The notes under the pieces: model-generated | Told to the model about the DNA's origin: nothing | The model's input: only the letters and a program-made list of their open reading frames with translations | Database searches by the model: none | Made by a program: the position numbers and the translations under genes | Origin: Phoebastria nigripes | Taxonomy: Eukaryota > Chordata > Aves > Procellariiformes > Diomedeidae | DNA length: 64,000 nucleotides | Assembly (NCBI GenBank): GCA_035582835.1 | Contig: JAYKAV010002297.1 | Span: 768,787-832,786, forward strand | Direction of reading: 5' to 3' | Shown: piece by piece, positions 23,784-35,590 of the stretch | Layout: the number at the start of each line of letters is the position of its first letter | Position numbering within the stretch: position 1 is the first letter of the stretch

Positions 23784-26700
23784 GTGGGTTTGTGTGTAGT
23801 CCTACTTAAACTAAGCACTTGGAGTCTGTGGAACCAGGGCCCATGTCTGTGCCTGAAAAGCAAAAGTGTGTTATCTGGTATAAAATGTAAATAAATGGTT
23901 GTAATTAAAAACACATTAGGCAGGAGCTTGTTCAAAGCTGACAAATGAAAGTATAACTTTAGGAAATGACAGCTTTAAAAAAAAAAAAAGATTTAAAAAT
24001 GTTTATACTTGTGCTTCTAAAATAAATGATAGTGAAATTGTACTTTTAAGTTCATAGCAGACCAGACATTTTACAGTAGCTGTTAAGGAGCATTTCTTAG
24101 ACTTAGCATTTTGTTGCCTTGAGGAATGACTGGAGAAGCAGTGGAGGATTGTTTTCCATGCCTGAGAAAAGTAATTCTTGCCACCCTCTCTAAAGTAGGG
24201 GAAGAAATAATAAAGTTAAGCTCTTGTGAAAAGAACTTCATAGGGAAAGAGAATAAATGTCACTCTGTTTGGGGCCAGTTTCTGTCAATAATTACCAGGC
24301 TAGTGTACTAAACATTCAGTGGAGCTACACAATTACATATACATGTCATGAAAATATTTTTTCTTCTGATAGCAGCATTGTGAAACTGTTCTTTAACTCT
24401 CGAATGGGAAGAATGACTATACCCAAGAACTGTGCCGAACTTACTGTGACATGGTTAAGGATTTTCACATCATTAAAAACCTATAATCTTTAAAATATAG
24501 CATTTTAATAGTTTAACTGCATTTCTGTTCAACTGTTCTAGTTATACTCTCTTCACCAAGATCTAGCAAATGAATTCTTAGTGTTGCAAGGTTACCTGAA
24601 ATTGCTCAATATTGGTGTACTCCAAACTTTTGGTGCTCTGTCTAAATCTTTGAAAACCTGTTCAAGGTTCAAGACGGGTGACAAACTAGTTTTCACCTAA
24701 AGCATATAAGAATCTGAAGCTTCTGATGTTAGAATAAAACTTTATTGAAAACTTGAATCAGAGCAGGCTTTAGACTGTCTTAAAAAGTCTTGAACTTGAA
24801 CTAGTTTGAAACCCAGTGATCTCTTGGCCTAAAAAACGCTTTTTGTAATTGGCTTCTTAAGGTGGTAACTTGTGTTAGGGACATGATGGTGGAAGTCTGG
24901 CAAAACCTGCTGTAAATGGGAAGAATGTGAGTCTATGTATAAGCAGTTCCAATATGTAGTCTCACTGACAGCCAAAATGCATTGAGGGCAATCTATAGAA
25001 GGTTATGCAGAAGTTTGTGAAAAATGCTCTGAGTTGATATGATGAGAACCTCATATGCTGAGGAAGACAAACTTGATGAAGTTACTAAATAAATTACTAG
25101 TGCAAAAAGTGATACCTGTAAGCATTCATTGGTAGTTTACAAGGCATGGAGTAGAGAAATAGTTATGGTGCTCTTGTCTAATATTTTTGGCTGCGCTTTA
25201 GAAGGCCAGACATTAGAAAGCCTGAAAACTCATCCAAACAGTTTTGACTAGAACTCTGTATCTCTTCTCATAACAAAATTAAATCTATCCTGTCTGATTT
25301 GTGATGACTGGGACTTGATCATCATAATTTCAGTTTTGTAGGTCAATCTTTAAAATGTTATACTTAGCCATTCTGTACCTTTGTTGCTGCTGTGTAGCCT
25401 CTGAGAGGAAAAACACTGTTCTGTGATAAAAATTACACTGAAAGTCCAAACTAATATTAAGGCTTTGTTGTATTGACCACTGTGGAGATGCTTTAAGCCA
25501 TCCTGTGTGATGTGCTAATAAACCATTCCTGAATGTGGGTGCAATTTACTGGCAAGATGATTTTGCCTTTGTCAAGACAGCTTTTTCTTTATTTAAATTG
25601 CAGAGAGGCAATGGAAAGTGGAACTAAACTATACTGTGATTTTTTTTTTTTTTGCATAATTGTCTACAATATAAATGCTTGCTAGACTGGTTATGTTGGC
25701 CACAAATCACCTTTTGGTGACCCATGAACAACTTCACATTATGAACAGAAAGGTGTAAGGCCTGGGTGAAGAGTTTACTTGGACCATTTACAGCATAAGC
25801 AGTTTGGGCAGAGTTGTCAAGTGCTAGCTCGTCACATAAGACTGTCTTCTAAGCTGCACTGAATTTCAAATGTATATGTATTTAAACATTAATGATATTT
25901 GGTTCTCTGTATGTACATGAAGAGTTGGCTTTGAAGAGATTACCTTCCTTCTTGCATGGAGGAAGGGATGCCACAGAGTGCTTGGTGATAATAACAGTAA
26001 CTTGTTAATTATGTGTTAACATAGAATAGTTAGAGCTTTGTAGCTGATGAGGCAGCTTCATAGAGAGAAGTAGTGCAAGTTGTAGTGAAGGAAATACTGA
26101 TATAGGGCTTCCTATTTGTGAGGGTGATGTGCAGAGACAGAAGAGCGTCTTTGATTCAGCTGACTTGCTCTAAAGTGAAGAAGACAGTTAAAACAACTTG
26201 AAGATCTGATCAAGATAATGGAACAGTTAAGTATTCCTTTTCTAGAATATCAGAGAATAGATGAGAGAGAGAGGTGGTGAGATGAGATGGTGAGACTACA
26301 GAATAAGCAGGATTGGGAAATGGGTGTGGGGCAGTGTAAACTCTTAAGTCAGCAAGGCTGATTCAGGCCAGGGTGATCTGCAGGTATCACCACTATTTTA
26401 TTACCTTTAATGTACACATCTACCAGCAACCTGAAAAGCCTTGCTTCAGAGACTGTTAGAAATGCTTTGAATGTGGGACAGATTCATGTAAGTTGTTATG
26501 ATCCTTACTTGCCCTGAGGATGTGAGTATTGCTTTAACAGTTGATCAAAACAAGTCTAGGATAATAGATTTCAATGAATGGTGATCCATGGGTTACTTCT
26601 AAGGGGTTCACAAAAGATAAGTAAGAACAGACTTCAACTTGTATAGGATGGCCTAAAGCTCTATTTAAAAATTGTTCAGAAACTGCAAATTGAAAAAAAC

Positions 26701-26936
26701 CCACCGAATTGCTGGCTTGCAATTAAGTGGAAAATGCATAGTATTGTCACTAGCTTTTGCTTCCTAATATTTGTGAGAGAACAAGAAATAGTTTGAGCAC
26801 TGTTGCAGTTTGTTACACAAAGCCCACTGCAGAGCCTTTAGCTACAGCTCATGGATTTGAACAAGAAATACAAAAAGTCAGTTTTTATCGTGCTTTTTAA
26901 TCGGTTCAAATGGCTTTGCAAAGGAGCCACATGTCT

Positions 26937-27066
26937 ATCCCTGTCCTTACAGATGAAAGTGAAGCAAAAATGGCTGAAATGACTTGCCCAAGAGCATTTA
27001 CAGGCTATTAACAGGGCCAGGAATAGAACCCAGGGTACAGGAGTCCTTATCTAAGGCTTTCTCCAC
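26937..27066 (-). repeat. MIR-like ancient SINE fragment, minus orientation
   Basis: Reads like the reverse complement of a MIR core: CTTACAGATGAAAGTGAAGC, then TGACTTGCCCAAGAGCAT, then GGAATAGAACCCAGG and a GAGTCCTTATCTAAGGC end. This is the order of 'acagatgaggaaactgag..tgacttgcccaaggtca..gattcgaacccagg'. The TGACTTGCCCAA and GAACCCAGG words are the most diagnostic. It is heavily diverged, as expected for an old insertion. Confidence 0.7.
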
Positions 27067-30000
27067 AGTGTCACATTACTGCTTTCAGAAGCATAAGACT
27101 TTTGCCTATTATTTCTAACCATCTCATAAGCTGTTAATATATCCCTGGACTAAAAATACTGCAGTGAAGATTTGGGACTAACCCAGTATGGACTACTGAC
27201 TTTAAATTCTTTAAACCTAGAGGGTTGTTTCTTATAAGCTTGGAAGAAGCGAGCCTTTCAGAAATAGTTAGTGATACCTACAACTAGTTGAACCTGCTTG
27301 CTCTGCAGCTCAAAACTGTTAATGCCATTTTGTTGCAATTTCTCTGACCCTCAGTTCCCCTTAGTTGTGTTTCACATCCCATCTAATGCATCTAAATCTT
27401 CCCACTCTTACAGAAAAAGACTCTTAAATCTACCCTCCATTTACCTGGAATTCATGTCTCCTGAAGTGTAGCTTGATGTTAGCTGACCTTAGTGGATTGC
27501 CTTCTGGGTGAATGTCTGTGGCTGGGATGTTTTCTGTTGCTGTACCAACCTGGTTTCTGCAGGAAGAATAAAGACCTCGGGGTGGGGAAACGTGTGCTCT
27601 TTCCTATACGCTCACATGACTGTTGCAACATGTTTATCGAACATGTTAATTTTGATTCTGCCCTAACAAAAGCTCTCTGGAAGCCTGAATGGTACTTCAG
27701 TTCTCATTAATTTTTTTTAATAAAAGTAACTGCTGAAAAAAGTCCTGGAGGGATGGTGTCTGAGTTTTAAAGCATTATTGGCTGTCCTGGTAGAAATTTC
27801 ATAACTAGATAGATATATACAAATCACCTGCCTTCTGGATTTTTTGGGGAGTATTTTCAGGGGAGGGAGAAGGGGGTATGAAGCTCTTTCTGTCTGAGGG
27901 ATGTCAGCTGATGGGAAAAGCACCCAGATTTATATTGTTGGGTCACTAGCAAGGGGTCACCTTGGGTCATCCCCACGGGGTGGGAGGTGATGATCCTGTG
28001 GGCTTCTACCACAGAGCTCTGGGTGCTGGCCTCTGGCAGGGCTGTCGCACAGGGACTAACCCATTGGCCCTTGAGAGTCGGAAGCAGGCTTGCAGTGGGG
28101 CTGGGTACCATGCTTGCTTGTGCAGCTTGATGTGCTGTATTATGGGAGCACCTGGGAAATGGGCTCAATAGCTACCTTTGTGTCAATGAAATTTTGAGAA
28201 AATGGTATGTTCAATCCCAGCTATAAATCAGGAGTGTAAGAGGTCTGGAGCTCAGAGTGAAAGGAGCAACAGCTTATACTAGAGATGAAGCCTGAATGAC
28301 AATTTTAAGGTATGAGAGATGTCACTGTGCAGACCAGCCTACAGTCAATGACAAGAATTTATGTTGAGGAGGTAGAGTGGATGACATCCATTGCATGTGA
28401 AGGTGGAACTGTCTCAAGCATCCAATCTATGTTTTCAGCCTTGTTTTCTCAGTGACACCCACTGACCTCCACTGAAGCCTGCAAGCTTGGTCCTCTGGAT
28501 TGTACTGAATTTAGATGTTTCAGATAGTCTGAATTGATACAAAGCTTCATTGCTAAAATAAATACATTGGGTATAAATCACATAATTTTACAGGTGACCT
28601 GTCAAAATAGCATGTTTCTCCCAAATGATCTGTCTAGACAATATAATACTGAGATAAGACAATGTAATACTGAGTTAGATAATATTTTGGCTCGGTGGTT
28701 GTCATTCATTCAAGGTTTGCTTCTCACTACTCCTTTTCAAACATGCATGTACAGAGATAAAAAAGCATGGGCTACACCTTATGCTTGTAGTTCCTCTCAA
28801 GTCTGTGGCTCAGATTTAAGGTATTTCCTTAGATCTTGCTGTTAGTTTCTATTTTCAGATTTGTCTTGGACTCAATTTTTATTTCTTGGAGTCTACTTTT
28901 GTTTTGCTAATTGCATCAGCAACGTGTCTGTATGACAAGTTCTGTCTTTAAAGCTGGGGTTTCCTGCCCCCAAATATGGCCGGTATGTCTGTTGTTTATA
29001 TTGCCTTGGAGAAGATATGGCCTGAACAAATCTTTCATTTCTGACTAATGAATTGAGTCAGTCCCCAAACGAGAAAGGCTTACAATAAGTACTTCCAATA
29101 CCACCAACTGGAAAAATCAACCATTTAATACCAAGAGGCTGGAGTTGTATGAGGGCCTGCCTCCAGATTTAGACCTACCAAAGAAAAAAAGGCTTCTTTA
29201 GGGAAGTTTTTGGTGGTTTGGGGGATAGTTCTCCCCCCAAAATCTCTCAGTGGGATTCTGAGCTCCCCAATTTTTACAAAGCACTTATCTAAGACAGGCC
29301 TAGAGTGGCAGGAGCAGTTAAGGATGCTCTGCTTCATCTTCTTTATGAGCAGCTAAATCTGAAATGAGTACTAGAAATCCCAGACTAGATACTAGTCTTC
29401 ATTTTCAATGTGTCAAACTGTTGGTGGCATTGTAGAGCATCCAAAGGGTGCTTCTTAAATGGGATTCAGTATCTCCATACAGAGGAGGGTCAGCAGTGAG
29501 AAGTGATACTTCTTTCAGTGCTGGAGACAAGAAACTGAAAGTGTCTGTAGTGTCACCATCAACCCGTGAATACATGTGGTACAATTGCCTTCACTTCAAA
29601 TCTTGAGAGTAGGTGGGTGTGGGTGCTATTGGTATCATCTGACAATTTTACCCTACCAACAACTGATTTTGTTTACTGGTGGGAACAAGTTCTTCTTGCT
29701 AAAAAGGGAGAATATGAGAAATATTACAGTTTTTCACTTTGCTGCCTGGTAGACCAATGTCATTTTAAATGTCCTGCTCCAAAACTGTATCCTTTTCTAC
29801 AGAGGAGTTCTTTAAATATAGAAAGGTTGTGAAATTAATTCCCGTGAACCCACCCAGGAAAAAAAAGTGTAGCATGTCATATGTGTATGTCTTGCCAGTT
29901 TGCTGCTTCTCTAGGTTGGGCAGCTAGAAGTGAGGAGTCTATGTCCTTTTTCTCCATCTCACAGTCTCAGTTGGATCTCTTGGTCATGGCTTATCTGATG

Positions 30001-33000
30001 AGTGGGGGGAAAAGGTCTAGTTATCCTTGCGACTGAAAGATATTTCCCCAGAAGGTGTTTTTTAATGTCCTGAAGAGTATTTTGCAGTTAGGGTCTAAAC
30101 TGTCATTGCCATTAAGAAGCAATCCTGCTCTTCACATGCATCTTTTTGCTGCCCCTACCCTGTCCCCTGTTCTGTCAACTAGCATTTATGCAGCAGCACA
30201 GTTAGGCAGATCAAGGAGGTAATCCGACTGAAAACTAATCCAGCTGAAAGCGCAGCTATTTTTCAGGCACATCTGCAAGTGTTAGCGCAAAGAAGTGTTG
30301 GGAAAGGATGGCCCCTGTGTGATGAAGGAAGCTTGCATACGGTTTGGCTTGCTGTGATCCTGAAGCATGCCTTTAGCACTTCCCTAGGCCTTCGGGTAAA
30401 AGTCACCTTTAATTAGATATGTTTTACTGGAATGCTCTCAGACATAGCTGCTCTGCTGTAGGATCTGTTTGGGCTGCTGATGAAGCACCACATTATGTTT
30501 CTTGATTGAGCTACCCATTTAAGCAGGTGGCAGCATGTACTTAGAAGATGACCAACTTGGGATCACACAGTGAGTATAGATGTTAAGCTATGTAATGATT
30601 TTAAGCAGTTCATTTCTCTTCATTGCCACGTGGTGGTGATATTGGTTGTTGTCTTCAAGGAGCTTTGAACTTCCACTGCAGAGGGTAAGTGGCAGATAAG
30701 TTGGCAAGGAATGTCTTAGAGGTCAATACCTACGATGACTTTTTCCAGCGCTGCATGGTTTTTCCAGTTATCCACATGGTGGGGACATTTGTGCTCCTAT
30801 TTGTGTTCCATTTTACGTGTAAACATTTCTATACATCAGCAGGGTCAGCTAATCAACAGCAGAAAGTATTTTGCTAGGGATACCTGACAAAATACAATAG
30901 ATTTTCAGGGTAGCATGCTGCAGGTATGTCCATTTGAATCCTTGCTCAGCTGTCATCCTAAGTTATTCTAGATCTAGGTTTTCCTATCCATCCTTACCAT
31001 GTCAGTCAAAGGCTTGGTTGTGATCTTTTTGTCTTCCCAATGACCCTGTTTCTCTGGTGAGATCTGAACTCTGTCCTCTTGTCCTCAGTGGGTCAGCTCT
31101 CATTCAAACATAGCGTTCTTGATGCCTTTCACTATGGTGTTGCTGGTTGAAGCATAGTCCTTTAATCTCTGTCCATCTTGAGACTCCAGTACTTTGATTA
31201 AAGGCTGTTTTGTGTGGAATATTGATTTGTTTCACTTTCAGGGTGACAGTCTTTGTAATGAATCTTGAATGCTTATTTGCCACTAACTAGCTAATCTGGA
31301 GATGATGGGTGTTTATGCTTGCCAAGGTGAGTGGTGGAGTGGTAGGTTGCATCCCTGGAAGACTCAAGGATTTTGCAGTTGAAGGGAACTGAGTGCTTGC
31401 ATTGCTCCCTTAGCAGAGTGTGTAGTATATGCCCTATAGGTGTGTATCCTCTAGTCTTGACTGTATGTCACCCAGCATGTGAATATAAATACCAAANGAT
31501 ATGTGACCTTTTCATTATGCAAAGGACATAAAACCATGATTTCACCCAAATTAACTGATAAAGAATAACTGTGCTGTATATGGAAAATGCTCTCCTCTCT
31601 CTGTTGCCTGTAACTAATGTCTTGGGATCTCATCAGTTTTATGCTGACAAGCAGAGATAGAGAAGAGATCATCCATTCAGAAGAATGTGTGTGGAAATGA
31701 GATCAATAGCACTGTAAAATCCTCTCCACTGACTGTTGGTGATGAGCATCAGTGTGATCTAGGCCTTGAAGAAATTTATATAGTATGGGTAAATGCATAT
31801 TCACTGTAAGGACAGCTTACAAAACAACTGTTTTAAATATGTTAAATAAAGTCTGTTTTTCCTCCACTTGTCTGTGTCCAGTACTACAAACTCAGATTTA
31901 CTGAGTCACTGAAAGTCTTATCTTCTCGTTCTTAAGCTTAAGTTTTTATGGTTTTCTTCACAGCAAAGCAGAAGAGGAAAACGGAAAATCAAGATTATCA
32001 TGTATTTTCAAGTCTCAGTTAGCTTAAGATGAGAAGGAAAACTTGAGTAAGACAAGACTAGTCTAATGTTTTAGAGAATTTTCCTGTTAGGAATGGGATA
32101 AAGGGAAGTGATGTGTCTATGCTGTTTTGTGTATACAGGTTATTGACAGTCACTGCAAGTGCATGTTTGAGATAAGTAGACTAGCTGTTGCTCTAGAAGT
32201 TTATAAATGTTCAACCTCTATTGTTTGTTTTGTAATCTTCATTTCTTAACAGCTGATCTTTGTCTTACCTTTTTATTGAACTGGTGATCTTATTACTGTG
32301 TGTGATTAAATGGATGACTTTGTCTTGTAATGTTGCTTGGCAAAACCTGGCACGTTTTGATGCAAGTTGGTTTTTTTTTTTAGACTTACATCTGTGTAGA
32401 TAGCATTACTTCTGTGAACCACTTTCAGTATGGACTAGCATAATATTTTTCACAACAAAAAAAATGGAGTCAGGCATTTTACTTCATTTTTTTCAGTGAT
32501 ATGTGATGCAGAAAACAACTGAAGAGAAGGAAAAGCATCAAATCAAATTTTCTTTATATAAACTCTGTTCCAACATGACATGAGTTGCAGTAGTCAACGT
32601 TGGGCAGTGCTAGGCTGTGGCAGCCCAATGCTGGGATTTTGCATAGCTCTGGACATGTTTGCATGGATGGGGGAGGTCTGGCTATCACAATCGTAGAGTT
32701 TCCACAGCCTGCATGAGCATCTTGATGGCTAACTACGTTCCGTTGCAAGACGCTGTGTTGGACTATGTATACGTAGTATTTCCATACTCAATCTGTGAGG
32801 TGTGGGAGAAAGAAGGTAGCAGTCTGATTTATGAGTCAAATTTTTTGGAGGTGTAAAAGAGTAGTCAGTGAAGGAACATAAGAAGATGAAGATTAGGGAA
32901 TGGAATGTTTGGCGTTGGTTTTAATTAGAATCATCCTGTTCATCACTCATATCGTGAGATAAAAGGGGAAAAATATCCATTACTATAGCACAGTCAAAGA

Positions 33001-33182
33001 GGAAATATTTGTATTATAGTTAGTGAGCAATTCTAATTGACCTGCCAAATATAACTGAATTGAAATACAGACCTTATTCCAACAGTATTTCCCTTATTGT
33101 AGTGTATGAGAGAGATACAACTGGCATTATATTTATTCCTAATCTGTCTGCAATCCAATGATGTTTGTCTAAAATTCATACT

Positions 33183-33230
33183 ACTATTAGTATTAAATTA
33201 TTATTATTATTTAATACTATTAGTATTAAA
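33183..33230. repeat. 15-base direct repeat around an ATT run
   Basis: ACTATTAGTATTAAA occurs at 33183-33197 and again at 33216-33230, separated by (TTA)n-like sequence. The unit plus its flank, TTAATACTATTAGTATTAA, is also a near-perfect palindrome. Probably a local microsatellite-driven duplication. Confidence 0.75.
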
Positions 33231-34478
33231 CTTAGCAATTATCTCTGTCAGCCAAAAAATTAATAAAGCCCAATCAATAAACCTTTCTCTCATGAACACA
33301 AGCCTTCTTGTGCCTCTCCCCTTAAAAAGGTAAAAAGACAGCACTCGTATTGTGTCCTGGAAGAGCGACTGTTGTAAACCAGAGAAGGAAGTTGATTGAT
33401 GACTTTGAGAGCTCAGAGCTGAAGGTTCTTCTGGTTTTTGGGGACTTTGTTTTTGCCAAGGAGGAACCAGCCATTGAACTTCTCTGCTCGTCTTCTCCTA
33501 GGTGTGGTGCTGTGACATGACGAGAGAGGTATGTGCTCATGTGACTGCAGCTAGTCACGTAGAGTGACTTATGCTCTAATCTCCCTCTCAGCAGTGCAAA
33601 CCAACTGAAGTGACCGATGCTGTTACGTCACGTGTTACTGTAAATTAGATTAGAATCTGCTGCTCCTGGATTTGTTTAATTAGCTGGCAATATCTTTAAA
33701 ATACTTTCTAGAGCATTTGGACTGTGATGTGAAACAGGCATCGTTTTTAAGGCTTAAACCTTACAATCTGAGATCCTTCCACATGTCAAGGGGGAAGTTT
33801 AAGAGGTTTAAATTCAGATGGTTCTACATTTTAAAACTTTATATAAATATCAGGATAAGTGGGTAAAAGTAACCCTTTCACCCCCCCAATTGATACAAAA
33901 GACTTTTCTCACTTTACATGAATGTCTCTATGTAGACTGTAGCTTCCTCTGAACCAATTTTTTTTGGCTTCTGACTAAAAAACATGCAAAGAGATGTTCC
34001 AGGGTAAGTACTTTGAATTACTATCAAGCTGCCAGATGTCTTACGTAAAAATAGTGGTAGAGAAAAGAAAACTCTTAATTGATTGCTTTCCTTCTCTAAA
34101 ATACACGGTAAGGCAGTTTTGACATTATTCCATTCAGGTCATCAAATTCATATAAGCTATTTTACTACAATGTAAGACATACATTTTTGAAGAATGAAAA
34201 GTGCAGGAAGNTTGAATGATGCGTGAACATAAATTTACTCATCTTTTATATAATGCTTTCTTGAGGTGCTGACGTTTTCAGTACATTAATTGTTCATAAT
34301 GAATACTCTTGCATAAAACATTTCAAAGGTAATTTTCTGAGGCCAAAGAATGACTAAAAAGTTATTCACTAAAGAACAGTCAATAATCTGTATCCAAAAG
34401 GAGACTTAACGGGGTGTGAAATAAACTGATGTAACAAGCAAGAAGCTTGCTTATATGAAAGAATCTGCCCTTTTACAG

Positions 34479-34625
34479 GTTCGATGGCCTAAAACAGAAG
34501 CCACAGAAGCAGTGTTGGCTGGTGCAGAGGGAAAATCGTTATGTTATAATCATGTGCCATTGAAGGAAAGGAAAAAAACAGCTTTGGGCAAAATATCCAT
34601 ACCTCTTGTAGCAGAAGTCCAAGAG
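34479..34625 (+). CDS. Putative exon 3 of the plus-strand gene
   Basis: Begins after an acceptor with a short pyrimidine tract (CTGCCCTTTTACAG|GTTCG) and is open in phase 0, encoding 49 residues: it starts VRWPKTEATEAVLAGAEG and ends VAEVQE. Two donors compete. GAG|GTAGTC at 34626 is phase 0 and joins exon 4 in frame. TAG|GTAATA at 34645 would shift frame and stop within a few codons of exon 4. The peptide has a basic KERKK cluster near residues 77-81, and its composition (Ala, Glu, Lys; few Phe, Ile or Ser runs) is unlike chance frames in the AT-rich flanks. No family recognised. Confidence 0.5.
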
Positions 34626-34928
34626 GTAGTCACCTCTGCTGTAGGTAATATGCGATCACTTTTGTGCTATATACTTCAGGATGGATAATACTCATCAGTG
34701 AAGATAAGGTATGTTTAAAGAATATACTTAAAAATATGGAAAATAGATTAGTCAATCTATCAGACTGCTTCCAGGCAGTAGATTTTAAACAACTTGTCAA
34801 ATATTTCTTGGCTGTTACATCCTTGCATAAGAGCTTTTCCTGGTTCATAAATAAAATTAATGTGAATTCAATAATGGTATTTAAAAATTCACCAAACATT
34901 TCCCATCCAGAGAAAGCCTCACTTTCAG

Positions 34929-35138
34929 AGTGCCACTAATGCAACAGGCAGAGTGGGAAAAACACACAGGCTTGACCTTAATGGTAAACAAAAGAGAGTG
35001 CAGATGGAAAGTGCAGTGAAGAAAGATGCTTTCAGAAGCAACCAGGAGGAAGACCTGCCTGCTCCCCCACAAGAGCAAACCTCTGAACAGAGCCACTGTG
35101 GGCATCAGCTTGCAAAAGTCCTTTGCTTGAAGATGTAG
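34929..35138 (+). CDS. Putative terminal coding exon of the plus-strand gene
   Basis: After an acceptor CCTCACTTTCAG the phase 0 frame encodes 69 residues to a TAG at 35136-35138. It opens SATNATGRVGKTHRLDLNGK and continues through QKRVQ, an acidic-Pro patch (QEEDLPAPPQEQ) and ends KVLCLKM. An in-frame acceptor 18 bases upstream (CCATCCAG at 34910) would add six residues. Spliced to exons 1-3 the product is about 166 residues and basic, without an obvious signal peptide or membrane segment. It may be a small nuclear protein from its Lys/Arg clusters, but that is inference. It could also be a noncoding transcript with chance frames. Confidence 0.5.
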   Translation, partial: SATNATGRVGKTHRLDLNGKQKRVQMESAVKKDAFRSNQEEDLPAPPQEQTSEQSHCGHQLAKVLCLKM

Positions 35139-35590
35139 TCTAGATGCTATGCTGACTTCCAGCTGAAGGATGTGACTGGTGTGAACAGCAACAAAAAATT
35201 TGCATAATGGTGAAAACACCAACAGAAACACAGTAAAATAAGTTTCCTGTAGAACATTACAACCATATGACCTGCCGGACTTCAGACAGTGAAGAGGAAA
35301 CATTTGCTACTTCAGGCTGCTTCGTTCTACTATCCTGGAAAACCTGGGATNATTGTGGAAATGGGAAGAAACAAGCCATATAATTAGATTTGTTTGTTTA
35401 TATTTTTAATAGAAGCACAAAGAGGATTAATACAGTACATGGTGATCTTGCAGCTATATATGCATTTAGGCTACTTCTTTGCTGAAGAAGATGCATTGTA
35501 GTTACAAGTTGTATGAGTTAATACAACTGTAATTACCTGCAGTTGCCACATTTGATCTGTGAAAATAAATAGGATTTCTCAGTATCCTCC
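35139..35590 (+). other. Putative 3' untranslated region of the plus-strand gene
   Basis: Sequence after the TAG stop is AT-rich with stops in all frames. The first canonical polyadenylation hexamer well placed for this exon is at 35564-35569, about 430 bases after the stop. One N lies at 35351. Confidence 0.4.
35564..35569 (+). terminator. Candidate polyadenylation signal AATAAA
   Basis: AATAAA within GAAAATAAATAGG, about 430 bases downstream of the proposed stop codon. The following sequence (GGATTTCTCAGTATCCTCC) is pyrimidine-rich rather than clearly GT-rich, so the signal is plausible but not strong. AATAAA is common by chance in AT-rich DNA. Confidence 0.35.

Larger units (their letters stand above)
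23784..34478 (+). other. Putative intron 2 of the plus-strand gene (about 10.7 kb)
   Basis: AT-rich sequence with T-rich bias on the plus strand, including T tracts at 25643-25654 and 32370-32381. It holds a MIR-like relic (26937-27066), a purine-rich GA tract (26256-26300) and a small direct repeat (33183-33230). The scattered open frames are short and lack paired splice sites. A strong donor-like word, GAGGGTAAGTG at 30684, has a possible acceptor 25 bases upstream but gives no convincing exon. Confidence 0.4.

Noticed and set aside
30660..30877. Possible 25-base exon ending GAGG|GTAAGTG at about 30687
   Set aside because: The donor is strong, but the acceptor is ordinary, the exon is very small, and adding it would break the phase-0 chain of the other exons.
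34680..34708. 29-base piece between TTCAG and GTATGT just after exon 3
   Set aside because: It has good-looking ends and would restore frame with the 34645 donor, but the intron would be only 35 bases, below the working minimum for vertebrate splicing.
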